From Paragonimus skrjabini miyazakii (taxonomy: Eukaryota; Platyhelminthes; Trematoda; Plagiorchiida; Troglotrematidae), in the NCBI GenBank assembly GCA_014338405.1, contig JTDE01002093.1, forward strand, positions 1-64,000: a DNA stretch of 64,000 bases, written 5' to 3'. Shown one piece after another: positions 32,655 to 44,687 of the stretch (position 1 is its first letter; every line of letters starts with the position of its first letter). The notes beneath the pieces were generated by a model. That model was not told the origin of the DNA and ran no database searches. It saw only the letters and a list, made by a program, of their open reading frames with translations. Both the position numbers and the translations under genes were made by a program.

Positions 32655-32866
32655 TGGTTGACGAACAAGAAGGACTCAACCTCAACTTGGACGTACAGTC
32701 ACTTGTTACAAATGTTCCCCTACAGGAGGCGGTGGATTTTATTTGTGCTTTTATTTCCTATCACAACACACTTTTATCCATACCGGTGGATTGTTTGAGG
32801 CAATTAATTTTACTGTGCACCCACAAAATAAGACTTCACGACAATGCTGCATCATCTCAACGATAA
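32655..32866 (+). pseudogene. Penelope-like reverse transcriptase fragment
   Basis: The peptide contains LNLDVQSLVTNVPLQEAVDF, a good match to the RT motif of Penelope-like elements (xxxDVxSLFTNVPxxExxxxI) that carries the first catalytic aspartate. About 30 residues later comes LILLCTHKIR, matching the L-x-LCTHN-x-F stretch that follows in this family. The frame ends at TAA. The second catalytic motif (usually A-M-G-x-P) and the rest of the element are not visible downstream, so this is a short relic. Confidence 0.7.
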
Positions 32867-33452
32867 CGTTCAAATGTTTGGGGTGGTTGGTTTTAAGCGT
32901 ACAAACGGCACAGATAACTCTAGAGAATTAAGTTTGTCATGACTGTATTGACCTATGAATCTGAAGATGAAACTTGCTCTGTAGGTGACTCGCGTACGTT
33001 GCTGTGAGCGTCTAACTGATACGGTTGTTTTCGCATTAGCAGTTAGTTGTAAGACTACGTTTAAAACTGTGATGTTTCTTTGGAAGTTATTAGAAATATT
33101 GCATATTTACCAACCGTACCTGAGTTTCTGCCATACAAGAAGAGTTGAAAATTATTACAGACAAAGCAGGGAATCTTGATAGGCTGAAAGCCCAGCCATA
33201 TAAATGTCTGTGTTATGTGCTTTACAGACAACCTAATAAACCAGCCAGTTCAAAACCAAATCACTTACGTGACAATGACTAAGTGATAGGTCAACCAGGC
33301 AACCTCTGGATTATCTGTGACAAATTACTCTGTTAGAATAGTTAGGTATCGCGTTGCTCAGATTATCCAACTGGCATATTCTTAGCCGTCTGAGTTCAGC
33401 GGGACCCTTGCACGAATATAATTACGTGCTATCTCTGCCATTTTTGCCTCAT
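32867..33452. other. no supported gene
   Basis: No feature was recognised between the Penelope-like relic and the minus-strand open frames beginning at 33453. Confidence 0.4.
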
Positions 33453-33729
33453 TTAATTCAAAACGTTGACTGATGCTTCGCTAGCATATAATGGAAATCC
33501 AAATGGCAATGGGATTTTTCCCACCAATTCGTGGTTGTGTGTCAATATGAACCCCCGCAGTGTTAACTGTAAAACCACAGCTACCCAGTGACCCATACGA
33601 GCATTCATGATCATATCGGGCACATATACACAAAACGCCATTGTCGATTGTCTGAAAGCACTTCTGTATCGCACACACTTGGTACGCTGTCAACACACGC
33701 ATCGCTGTGTGCCACTGACCAGCGTTCAA
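33453..33729 (-). other. overlapping minus-strand frames, possible protease relic
   Basis: Two overlapping minus-strand frames (33453-33674 and 33481-33729) look more protein-like than chance. One contains MGHWVAVVLQ and the other GVHIDTQP. A glycine-His-Trp followed about 15 residues later by a G-x-x-x-D stretch is the layout of the catalytic His region in adenain/Ulp1-type cysteine proteases of large DNA transposons such as Maverick/Polinton, if a one-base shift lies between them. The catalytic cysteine and flanking proteins were not found. This is a guess to be tested. Confidence 0.15.
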
Positions 33730-34524
33730 AACATTACGTTTAAATTGCCTGCCTGATTCAGTGCTTTAATGAGAAAGCATATTGTGCTTTTCCAACATAT
33801 CAGTTACCCACTGATTGTGAGGGAAAGGTGGGTTTCGTAAATTTCCTCCGTGTTTACCTTAAAAGCCTCAAAAATACAGTTGGTCTTCATAAACGAATCA
33901 TTTTCCCTTATTTTGTTTCGGCCACTTTTACCATCAAGACGGAAATCCCGCTGTACCTGATGGAAGTCATTTCGAAACATCGTGGTATAGAATAATTGTA
34001 TTTCAGTTATATTACTTTACGGATGGCCAGCTGAATGACATCAAAACCATAAAACCTATAGGCAGATTGCAATTTAACGAAGCCCTCAGTTGCTGCAAGA
34101 GAAGTCATGAATCCAGGCTGGCATTACAGTGTTGGTTGGTACGCAGAGATGAGCATTAACAAGCGGCACGAGGGTATCATATACGTAATGGGTTTGCTGA
34201 AGACATCTCTTCTTTAGAGATTGAGAGGAGACAAAGGCGTTTAGAAGCGTGGATCGTTCAACAGAAATTTGGCCTCTCCATCTGTACTCTTTTCCAGCTT
34301 CTACCAGAGTTGTTAATACGACGGTGGTAGTCAGACCTGGCCTATTGATACGCATAGTGCCGACAACTACTGACAATTTACTATGGAGTACGTTCCCAAC
34401 AGCTCCAGCAGCACGGTGCACTTTAATTGACAGTTATGGTAGCTTTGAACAAAACAGTTAGAACACGAAAACTGGTAGATGCAAGCCTCTGCCGTGCGAC
34501 ACAAAGCAGTTAGCAAGACAGCCA
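33730..34524. other. no supported gene
   Basis: A minus-strand frame of 111 codons (34086-34421) and a shorter one beginning MTSLAATEGF near 34107 are open. Neither has a recognisable motif. Confidence 0.3.
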
Positions 34525-34791
34525 GTGCGGACCCAAAGACGAATCACGTGGTTCGTGCGCGTGCCAAGGACGGTCACGTGTCGTCCTGGCTGTGGTATGT
34601 GCGTGTCAGATGACAGCACCAAATGTAGAAATGAGTTGTTTGGTCCATCACGTCCACACGTCGCTTCGCATGGTCATCCATGTCGAAAGGGGGCGATGTG
34701 CATTCTGACCGAGTACAATGAAAACAAGTCAGTTAGATTGCTTCAGTACTGTAGGATGTGTGGATACAGTGCTTTACAACGTGTGAACTAA
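34525..34791 (+). CDS. cysteine-rich open frame, unknown
   Basis: An 88-codon frame ends in TAA, in a patch more GC-rich than its surroundings. The encoded peptide has eight cysteines, with spacing like CRPGCGMC, HPCRKGAMC and YCRMCG, reminiscent of small secreted disulfide proteins. There is no signal peptide in the visible frame and no clear start or acceptor, so it could be a last exon or a chance frame. I do not assign a function. Confidence 0.2.
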   Translation: MRTQRRITWFVRVPRTVTCRPGCGMCVSDDSTKCRNELFGPSRPHVASHGHPCRKGAMCILTEYNENKSVRLLQYCRMCGYSALQRVN

Positions 34792-35439
34792 TTTACCAAA
34801 CGAAACAAGATTAGAAGTCAAGGTTGATATTTTGTGACTTAGACAGCCAACGAAAAGTTGATTTGCAGCTTCCAGTACTAAAACCAGTCGTTGTGTTACC
34901 TGTTCATTCTACCATTAAGCTATTTGCTTACGAAACTTTATAACATTCTGACGCCACCCTATCTCAGTTCGATTCCTACAAAGTTACTTCGAATTAAGTC
35001 ACGAAGCTGCTTTAAAAGACTTAGGACCCTAAACCAGCGTGCAAACAGTGAGCATAGAAATAAAGAACGATATTTTCAGATCACAAGTGAATTTGAAAAT
35101 TGTGCAGAAAGGATGTTAACACCGTGTTACGAAAATTAAGGTGAAAACACCACATGATCCCCGAGGTATTCGTCACTCTTTTCACATGGATATGACGCCT
35201 GTGTTCAGCATAGAACATTGTGGTGAACATGCTAAAGTCAAAATGCACAGATTTTCTCAACTGTAACTTGCGCTCGTGGGAATTACGGTCACAAGCATTT
35301 ACTTTCAACATTTGACCATCGTTTAGGTGGCATTTATCGCAGTCTTCATGCTTCTCTCTATATTTTTCATGGTATTCTCTATGAAAGATTGAACCGGTTT
35401 ATTCCATTTTTTTCGACGAGTGGTGTGTGCGATCATCAT
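34792..35439. other. no supported gene
   Basis: No exon or transposon domain is recognisable until the RTE-A fragment begins. Confidence 0.4.
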
Positions 35440-35960
35440 TGTCTCCGCCAATTAGCCCACATCATCTGGGATGATCGCGTGAGCGCGGATGCCGAAAATC
35501 TCGGGATGCGCGACCAATTAATTAACTAGTGACGCTGCACAGTCTGCGACTGGGTCACGTACTCAGCATGCCAGCTGAACGTTTACTGTACCAGGCATTA
35601 TATACTGAGACCATCAACAGTTGGGCAATACCACGTGGTGATTATACAATAAATTGGTCACGGGATACAAAGGCCGTAACTGTTCCATTGAGTAAAGTGG
35701 TTAGGTGTCACCGAGTTGGTTTAGATCCTTGTTATGCTTCAGATCGTTAGCTGGAAACCCTATCCGAGATGGTAGTGCACTACATTCAACGGCTTGTCGC
35801 CATTCATACCATATTTAGTTCTTCCTCTTAGTCTTTCTTTATCGATTTTTAACATTCCGGTAATTTTTTTCTTCTAATGTATTCCACGCCACGGATGAGT
35901 GAGCGGCAGCCCGAGCCACATCATCCCCCGGTCGGGCTCAAGGCCGTTGTGATGACAATC
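35440..35960 (+). mobile_element. RTE family A, 3' fragment
   Basis: The first bases encode RQLAHIIWDDRVS and then LRLGHVLSMPAERLLYQALY, matching RELAHIKWTDRVS and LQWLGHVLRMSSDRLSYRALY of the copy at 11149-12084. The 3' part of the ORF2 (WLETLSEMVV) follows, then the family 3' UTR at about 35850-35950 and a short GATGAC remnant of the tail. Stops and a deletion near 35520 show that it is dead. It lies in the presumed intron before the exon at 37674. Confidence 0.8.
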
Positions 35961-37673
35961 AGTTAACTGCGGTAAATTTTCAGTATTATTGTCGCCCTTG
36001 GCAGTGGGACCTAACCAATTCTAAAAGTATTCGGGAGGACTGGGACGTGATGACCATGCTGGCCGGGGTGCTTGTTATGCTCTATAATAAAAAACCTTCC
36101 TCATTCTCTGACATACGTGTGACGTTGCGCTGTGCTTTCGCAAGATTAGGTATTATATTATATCGCACATCCTGCATTCAGTGTGACCTGTGGTCTGAAA
36201 CAAGGTATTCTCACTCTTCGTTTATCATTCACTGTAAATATTCTCCTTTCGAGGTGTGGTTACTTCAGTTACTCATATCCATTGTTATTTTATTCTGTCA
36301 ATGAATCGCATCAGATATGTGATATCCTCTAGCACGGTTTGAGCAATCGAAATTTGTCTGCCAAGCAATCTGACAAACAAATATTATCCAACGCGTGCAA
36401 ACAGTGTTTCGCCTTCATCTAGGGCCTATAAGTAGGAACTGTGGTCAATCCAAGTCAGCTGAATACACAAGGGTTTTTATTGATCCATTATCACTGCATA
36501 CGATTGGATTTTGTAGAAAATGACAAGCAGTTATTCTTTCCTAATTTACATGTTGCCTTCAAATCGGAGTAATGGCTATTCATTTGCATTACCGCACTAT
36601 CGACTGTTTTTGGGGACACCGCGAACGTTGCATCGACGAACTTCTTAATAGTTATTGTTTTTCTATCACTGGCGTATTTCAATCTGATCATGATATATAG
36701 GACGAATTATTTCTTGATAACTGGAATAGTTCTTTAGGACAGTTCTACGGGCAATTTTCACTTTGACAGATTTTTCACAATCTCATTCCACTCGGACTCT
36801 CCAGTCCTACAGTAACATGGATCAGAAAGCAAAACCCTTAATGCACATGAGTTTAGGAAAAAGCTCACATAAGCATCAAGCAACAAAAGAGAATTCGAAG
36901 ATATTTTGTGACATGCTAAGACATGAACATGTAAACGTTCTGATTGTAACCGCGTGCAAAATAATCGGGAAGCCATGTGTCAATAAAAAATGGGTTCAGT
37001 CTTAAGCGTAAAAACAACTATTAACATGGCCTAATGCCATTCAGACTCGTACACATTAAACTGTCGCTATATAATCGAATATGGAATACAATGAAGAAAT
37101 TACCGGAAACGTATTGTACAACACTGAATACTGCTACATTACTTATAGTGATGAATTTACACTTATATTGATAATTTACTCGAATCTGGTATACAGAAGA
37201 TAACGTACGTGCTAATTTACAATACTTGATCCTAATGCAATTACAGGTTTAAAAAAGGATTGCAGAGAGTGCATTCTGTTGATCCACCTATTCCAATGGT
37301 TTTTGATCTGTTTCAACAGAGTGTATTTGTTTTTCATATTCGTTTACGGTCGACGTCTGCTCAGTTCTAGATCAGACATTAATTATATCCTACGAAACTT
37401 ACTTCGGATATTCACGACAACATGTATGAACACGTTTATAAAAATGTCGGAAGCTATCGGCTGTTTACTAAGGTACGTAGTGAGTAATCGATAATTACAA
37501 GTTTATTAAACTACGCGCATATGATCTGTAATCATGACGTAAAAAAATTATCCGAACGATCACATGTCGTTCAGTGCTTCAGTTTGGTCCGAACTGCACT
37601 ATTTAGTCAGGTTGTGTGTTACGTTGGCTAATTGAGCAGCTTCAAAACAACTGTGATCTTTTATATTTTCTAG
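35961..37673. other. no supported gene
   Basis: Nothing convincing. Open frames at 36047-36304, 36491-36691 and 36763-37005 have no splice context or motifs. Confidence 0.4.
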
Positions 37674-37832
37674 GGTTGGCAATTGCACAAAAACTGGTTG
37701 CACTGTACTGATCTACTGTCGGTTCAAGATGGACCATACGATGTGTTTTATCGGTATCGAGTGCGCTGGAGTATTCCAACCAGACGTCAGCCGATTCCGA
37801 GAGCAACTGCTTCGATATACTTTACGTTGCAG
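37674..37832 (+). CDS. candidate exon with two open frames
   Basis: A strong acceptor (TTTTATATTTTCTAG, ending 37673) and a donor GCAG before GTTTCA bound an exon of 159 bp, exactly 53 codons. In phase 0 it reads GWQLHKNW... and YDVFYRYRVRWSIPTRR, which would join the phase 0 end of the exon at 31206. One base further in, it reads TGCTVLIYCRFKMDH and QPDVSRFREQLLRYTLRC, equally protein-like, and would end in phase 2, compatible with the candidate exon at 45332. The third frame has a stop. I cannot choose between the two frames and recognise neither. Confidence 0.5.
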
Positions 37833-40218
37833 GTTTCAAAAATTAAACCAAAAGTAGGTTGTCTATCGTCGTGTTTTGAGGATAGTATATTTGATTGAGT
37901 CCTTTGGTTTTGCTTTTTGTGAATGTCTGCATATCTAATCCGTGATATCAATATAACATCTAAGTACTTCATTCGGTGACCGTCCGATTATCACAACGTA
38001 GAATAACCTTGCAGCATGCATTGTATGGAAAAGCTTTTTATCATCAAAACATTTTTCAGTGTAATTTTAAAACAGTCCAGTTGATAAAATTGCAGAACAT
38101 CACCACCACTAGTACTACAGCGGTATCTCAAACTGATATTTAATCGCCAAATTCTCATTGGAAGAAGAAAAAAGCCATACTTTCGATATAAATACAGGAG
38201 AAACGGGACTAAGCCTGTGAAAAATCCTGTTTCAGATTAATTATACAAACTAAGTTGACTACACTTTTCCAACAATCAGGCTAATCTCACCCAAAAAGGC
38301 AGCTAGTTGTGCTGCCAGTCTTTGGTACGTATCCACATTTGATCGGAATCTATGCCAGATAAACGATACAATTTTCACTGTTACTCCCAGTTAATCGGTG
38401 GTTTCTCTAACGTCGCCAGTCATAGAATGTGTGATCCACGTAGATGCAAAAATAGGATACAAACAAAGTGTACATTTGTAAACTTATGGGTACCTTTCCT
38501 CATTTTTCTGAATCGTATGGTAACTTTTCCACCCCGCACCTTACATCATTCGGTTGAGACATTGATACATAGTGTTTGGCTTAGTAGATAATCAGCCGGC
38601 ATTCTAGAACATAACCCAAGCTTCTGACTTCACAGGGCGAATGAACTCGCCTGACAGTCGCTATTAAATATCCGTCTCGAAACCTCAGTTGATTACCATC
38701 TGAGGCTACTTGATTAGCTCGGTTGAAAGTGGACATCAATAATGTAAAATTTGAAGACGATTTGTGTCCAGAAACCTCTGAACATTAGTCGCTCAGTCGA
38801 TACATCTACTCACTCCATAAATTTCACGGAGATGTCAATCGATCAAGTGTTGTTCGTATTTTTGGTAAACAGTTGCAGTTGACCTAGAGAAGTTAACAGT
38901 AAATCGTGTTGCATCAATGCCATATCCGTTTGTCTACTGCCATCGGGTAACAAATCTAGCTTGCTAACAAGGGGCAAGAAATGTAAACCATTCGACTATG
39001 TTCAAGCGAAGCAACTTGACAACACTAGCTTGGTACTCATACCCGGATTATTGCATTCGCAAGTGTCGGTCGATCGATTATACAAATATGATTAGTGTTC
39101 TTCAAATAGAAAGCGCATACTCGGCACACTACCATTACTGTTGTCTGTGCACACTGCTTTTTCCCCGATCGTACTGTCCGGTTTCCATTATTACTTGCTT
39201 TTAGACTCAACAGGTTGGGGTGTACTATCAAGTCGAAACGTTCCGTACAATACACCGGTAAGTGAACGAATACATTTTGTCACCTAGTACTGTGACCTAG
39301 AAGAAAGTGAACAATTTATGGCGGTCACACAGTTCATTAATGTGTTTACAGCTAAAACCGTATGATGCGTAAGAATTATGGTCTAGAGCAGTTCAACAGA
39401 TAAGTAATAACAAGATAAGCGCAATCAACAAGTTCTAAATTTTTGCTACCTTCGTTGTGATGAAGTTCATCACAAGGAACCAGTGTTTCACCTGCTTTCT
39501 ACTGATTGAATTTTCTGTCGGATATTTTACGAATGGTGTTTGATTTTAAGTAGTATTCTTTCAATGAAGTAATAAAAAGGATTTATTGCATACAATTTGT
39601 GGCCTGGCAAATACCAGTGAATAATTTCAAGTGCGTACTATAGAAAGGTAGATTATAAATCAAAAATCATATTCAAGGTTTAAAGCTGAAGATACAACAC
39701 AGACATGCGTTTACTTTGTGTGCTAATCAGGCGTTCTCAAAGTTGTTATGACCATAATAATTCAACAAACGAATCACTCTGCACACGCAGTGGTGACACC
39801 AGCCTTGAGGCGACTGCCACAGCATATTGCACTAACCTTAGCTTTTCATCCGCTTAAACATTTGTGATAGTCTGTGCGGGATTTACTTTGTGGCTGTCCA
39901 AAAGATGGCAAGCGATCGCTGAGGCCGGTAGTCTGTGTGATGAACACCGTGTGCACATGTGCATGTCGGCTTGTTATTGCGCCACATGCCTCCTCACTCA
40001 CGTTGAGGTGAGTTCCGAAATCCGAAATCTCAGCTACCGCTCCTTCATGCCAATGTGTCCTCAATAATCTTGAAATTTTTAGTCCCACTTCTACCGGTCC
40101 ACGTTGAGCACGTGGTGTCATTTCTTCAGTGACATTTATTGGATTTTACAACGTTGTCATGTTGTTCACTGTTTTGCAATATTGTCACTGTGTAGAAAGA
40201 ACGCCAAAGGACTGTCTG
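37833..40218. other. no supported gene
   Basis: No exon or transposon was recognised. Open frames on both strands around 39846-40121 overlap one another and show no motif. Confidence 0.4.
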
Positions 40219-40410
40219 CGGTAAACACGGTTGCCTCATGAACAGCATGGCCCTGGTTCTAGTTCCGGCAGTGGCGTGCATATGCACCACTGACGAGATC
40301 TAACGAGAGCGAAACTCGAATCTAGTACTTCTTTTCGAAAGGGGTCGATTGGAAAGTCTGTGGGAATGCGACAGCTGCGATCAGTTGTGGATGATGTTCA
40401 ATCTATATGA
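40219..40410 (+). mobile_element. tRNA-derived SINE, partial copy
   Basis: The copy starts inside the A box (GGTAAACACGGTTGCCTCATG) and continues through the B box (GGTTCTAGTTCC) and the CGAAAGGGGTCGATTGGAAAG block to GATGTTCAATCTATATGA. It shares the 3' end with the copies at 27226 and 44688. The 5' part including most of the A box is missing. Confidence 0.8.
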
Positions 40411-40529
40411 TTGTCTGTTTCTTCAGTGTTACTGGTACTTGAAGGAATAACGGAATGTTCTCAGATCTTGTGTGCTGCCTAACGATGAAAACTATGTGCA
40501 CGATTGTGGAGATAAGAAAACATTTCCAG

Positions 40530-40950
40530 TCAAGGTGACCGTGGGTCGCATTGAGCGTGCGCAGACTTAGGTGGTTAATTCATGCACTAAGGATGTCAAC
40601 TAGTCGTCTGCCACACCGAACACTCTTTGCCGATGCAACAGCCGACTGGCGCAAGGTGCGAGATGGAAAGATGTTGTCCTGATGTAGAGAAATGAGGTCG
40701 TTCACGAAGGGGTTGGTTACTGTAGGTTGGTTTGTTCTCCTGGGCTGGGGTTCTCGTGACTCACAGAGTCGGTGGCTTGAGATGTTAAGTGAGATGGCGG
40801 CTAGTCGAATTCACTGTCGTGAATGTTGTTGTTGTTTTTCCGAGTTGTCTGTGAAATGAGTGCACTTACTGACACATGACAGTGAAAGTCCCATTGTGAA
40901 CTACTGATATATTGCTGTCTATGATGATGATGATAGTGATGTACCTTCAA
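40530..40950 (+). mobile_element. RTE family B LINE, 3' fragment
   Basis: The coding part reads MSTSRLPHRTLFADATADWRK-like sequence, then FTKGLVTVG and WGSRDSQSRWLEMLSEMAASR, which is the C-terminal end of an RTE-type ORF2. It resembles RTE-A at the protein level but not in DNA. A short 3' UTR and an ATGATGATGAT tail follow at 40920-40934. Compared with the copies at 42555 and 46250, about 200 bp of the 3' UTR are missing. Confidence 0.8.
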
Positions 40951-42554
40951 TACGTTCGTTCGTCTCATACGATGTAACAGGCTGTCACTTAGCCTCCGAT
41001 TGAAGCGAACCCCAACTATCGTTCCTAATTTTGCGGTAGGTTGCGGTGTTAGCAACTTAACTTTTCTGCTGAGATTACTAAAATAATTGTCTTCAATGAT
41101 ACGAGCAAAGTAACTACTGCAGTATAGGGCATTATAGCAAGTGCAGAAAAGGGTACATGGCTAAAAGAAGTGCATGTCTCACAACTCCATTGCTTTTGAT
41201 TTCGCATAATTTTTGTTAGTGCATACTATCATAACTTAGCCATTAGAGCTCTAACAAAGGAAACCTTGATGGTACAACCATCATCCCCCTAACCCCAGTC
41301 ATAGGCTGAATACACGGATGCCGCTTCCAGCTTCAACAGAATTACGAAATAAGTCAACCTTAGTAGTGTTAATAAGTGTCTCGAGTGACTTGGCCTGTGC
41401 AGTCATTCACAACAATGAGTGAAATAGTTCTCCTGTGTTGTCATGTACAGCGGTTATTCATAACCCATCGTTTCGGTACATCCTCTCAGTTATAATTCTC
41501 TTCCGTTTTTTCGACTGTTTGTACAGTGCCCTAGACGAAGTGATAACTAGAGACCGATGTACGTCTATGCACAATTCTTTGTTGACCGAGCAAAACAAAA
41601 CATAAAAACCTGGTCTTTCTTTTGCAACCATCCGCATTTTGGAACTGAATTCGTGTTTTCAAGTCAAGCATACAGTGTGGTTGTTCTGCATAGAATGCAA
41701 CGGTTTATTTCTCTTGATCTCGAGCAAGCGAATATGTGAATTACCGATGCCCTTTACTTAGAGTGATAAATTCATATGGTCATTGTTAGTGTCAGTTCAC
41801 CTCAGTTGAAATGCACACTGTATAGAAAGATTTAAGATTTTCGTAGACCTAATTGGTTCAGAATGCAACATTTTTGGAAGTCGACTGTGCATTAGCGAAT
41901 AATGTTCGTTTTCCTGCTTCCCCTCCGTATAGACCTGGCAACACACGGTTCTGTGAGCAGTGGCTACGTGACGTGATCGACAGCAAGGCCAGATTGATGC
42001 CGTATATTAGTTTTTAAATGTGTCAATCTTCGGAATTCACACAGCTGTTCACCCTTTAAGAATACGAAGTACAATGAATTCATTGAGCTTTTCTTCGGCA
42101 TAGATAACATATTTTTCCAATAAAGCCGATTAATTTCTTCTGGTGTCTCTTTGACTTCTTATCGGATCTTATCCCGTTTGTAGGTAGCAGTGAAAAGTTG
42201 TTCCACATGTTTGCTGGCGTTGCTGTCTGTCATATATGTCCTCGAAGTCCTCCAAGAATACCCAACCGTCTAAATCTTCGAATGCCTGCTTTCAAGGTGT
42301 CTTCATTTTGGCGTTCGTCACGGCACCAGTTGTAATCGCAAGAGACGCTTGGTCTGGGACTTTGTTTAATACACAAAATCTATTATGTTGTATGCGAAAC
42401 CACAACAACGAACGTGAATACTACTTTGCATGACTGACGTGTATCCGCATTCGTTAGGCAGCAGTGGAACGTCATTTGCCTCAGTGTCATGCCAAATCTA
42501 CTGCATATACACGTTTCCAGGAGTCACATTTGGTCCACAGTCTACGTAGGTTTG
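40951..42554. other. no supported gene
   Basis: No recognisable exon or transposon. A frame starting ATG at 42236 encodes a serine-rich start, but it lacks further support. Confidence 0.4.
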
Positions 42555-43565
42555 AGACCTGCTCCTTCCTCATCCTCTTCCTCACAAACAGAAATACATC
42601 AGTGGTTGATACTGATGCTTAATTGCCACACAACCACGAAGGAAGGAAAACCCTACATAGGGAAATAGAACAAAAAAGGAAAAGGAGATGGGAAGGGACC
42701 TAACCACTACAAATAGCTACGTCTACATTCAAACACCCAACATCAAGGTGCCCACACCTTGCAAACAAACAACCGAGCTGTAAGTGAAGGTAAGGCGCCA
42801 TCAAAAAGACACCTTCCTCACGGCTTTCACTGCCCCGCATCATTAAATGCACTCACTTCACAGACAACTCGGAAAAACAACAACAACAACATTCACGACA
42901 CTGAACTCGACTAGCCGCCATCTCTCCTAACGTCTCCAGCCACTGACTCTGTGAGTCACGAGAACCCCAGCCCAGGAGAACAAATCGACCTACAGTAACC
43001 AACCCCTTCGTGAACGACCACATTCCTCTACATCAGGACAACATATTTCCATCTCGCACCTTGCGCCAATCGGCCGTAGCGTCGCCAAACAGTGCTCGGT
43101 GTGGCAGACGACTAGTTGACTTCCTTAACACATGACCTAACCATTTAAGTCTGTGCAAATGTAAGCAGCGAACAAAAAAGCTCGTTTGACAATCAGTGCC
43201 AAGCACTCGCTTCCTAACTTCCTCATTGCTTACCCCTTAGTGCCACCCGATACGAGCGATCGAATGCAGACATCCGCGGTCAACTATCTGATGACGCTCC
43301 ACGTCGTCTACTCCGAGCGGCCATGTTTCGATGCCGTAAAGTAATACAGCCCCCACGATCGACTTATATACGAGACTATTAAGCATCAGAGGGATACCTC
43401 TCTGTCGCCATAGATGCCCCAGATTAACGAACGCTGCCTTAGCGCTAGAGAAACAAGCTTCTGTTTCATTCCCTATGTTTCAGCCGTCGCTGGCGCGGCT
43501 TCACAAATACACAAACCGGTTAGCAACCTCCATGATTTCATTATCTAACATCAAATCCACTTAAT
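42555..43565 (-). mobile_element. RTE family B LINE, longest copy
   Basis: Reading down from 43565, the ORF2 C-terminal half is visible: EIMEVANRFVYL, then FVNLGHLWRQRGI, LMLNSLVYKSIV, AVLLYGIETWPL, LKWLGHVLR and the SRDSQSRWLETLGEMAASR end near 42900. Stops and small indels (for example near 43510, 43240 and 43030) break it. The 3' UTR runs to about 42600 and ends with the ACCACTGATGT-type terminus near 42590. The RT catalytic box lies outside the preserved part. Confidence 0.8.
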
Positions 43566-44157
43566 CATAGCAATCTTGTCTTTCAGTTGCCATGTGTACA
43601 AGTTGTGCTATATTACTCACAACCGAATTTGCATATTATACAGCACAATTGCAAAGGAACGAAAGTGCCATAATACTATACTGTAACATTCACTGGTGAA
43701 GTGAACTGCAAAAATTCTGTGCTTATTAGCTTTCCTGAAATCGAGGTTGGTAATTCCATAACCCGTTAATGATGATTCCGTAATCTCAGTAGATTATAAG
43801 TAATGTTGTTGCCAGAAATCTGTATCCTTTGTCGTCAGACTTGAAACTTGCGACAAATAATAGCCAGTATTGACTAACTTCCTTTGAAATCGCAATGTGA
43901 CTAATCGAAGCAAAAAAACATATACCAGGTAGTGCTCTTGTGTATTTTTTGAACAGCTGCCTCACTTGATTTCGTTAACAAACGTGTCTGCAGCAGAATT
44001 TGGAGGTCCCGTCGTTAATTGTACAATGTTAAACAGTCAGTTTACTTCTCTCATTGCTCTAGACGGTTTCCATAGACAATGCGTGTCTCAATTTATTTGA
44101 TTTGGCGTAGTAGTCGGCTTTGGCTGATACTCGTCATGACGACAGCGTCCAGTCAGA
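43566..44157. other. no supported gene
   Basis: No feature was recognised. Confidence 0.4.
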
Positions 44158-44420
44158 AGCGCGGAATCGGAATACAAAAGTGAGGACGTAAACTGATGTT
44201 TGCCATTCAGTGCCAGACGAAACGAAAGTGTCGTGTTTACCGCCCATGTAACCAGACTGATGATCAACCAGTCAGAAACCCAATCATCCATAGGGATAGA
44301 CTATCAGTGGCTGTTAAGTCAAACAACCGTAAACATGTGGTTGGATAAAAGTATACCGGCCATCTGTAACGGTCGAAACTCGCCCGCAACCTCTCTCATA
44401 TAAATCCAAGTTAATCACCC
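44158..44420 (+). repeat. dispersed repeat X, copy 1
   Basis: The block from GCGGAATCGGAA through CAGACGAAACGAAAGTGTC, CAACCAGTCAGAAACC and GGTTGGATAAAAGTA matches 53815-54060 in the same orientation, with interspersed differences. TATA-like words (GGATAAAAG and CATATAAAT) near the right end make an LTR or promoter region a reasonable reading. No coding sequence is attached to either copy. Confidence 0.65.
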
Positions 44421-44687
44421 TACAAAAATGCCTTCTGTGTTAACACAAACAAATGCCTGGGTGGCGAACACGATTAGATATGCGAAGTTCACAAGTGTCC
44501 GAGTTGGCCGGGTCTGTTGAATGTGTGAGTGTTAACCAGGTTGTCTCAAATACTTTGTCACTTGGTGTTTGACTGATGGGTCGTTGGTATTCCTGGAGCT
44601 CATCAGCCCGTTGCTCCAAGCAATTGGGGTGGCGTGTCCAAATGGAATTTCCAAATCGAACTCACAAATAAATGTGACCGTGTGTTT

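Noticed and set aside
42236..42433. Possible first exon starting with MSSKSSKN
   Set aside because: There is a weak donor only, no upstream promoter signal and no partner exon.
44265..44300. Possible hammerhead ribozyme (CTGATGA followed by GAAAC)
   Set aside because: The bases between the two core motifs do not form the required stem II, and the other copy of repeat X lacks the CTGATGA motif.
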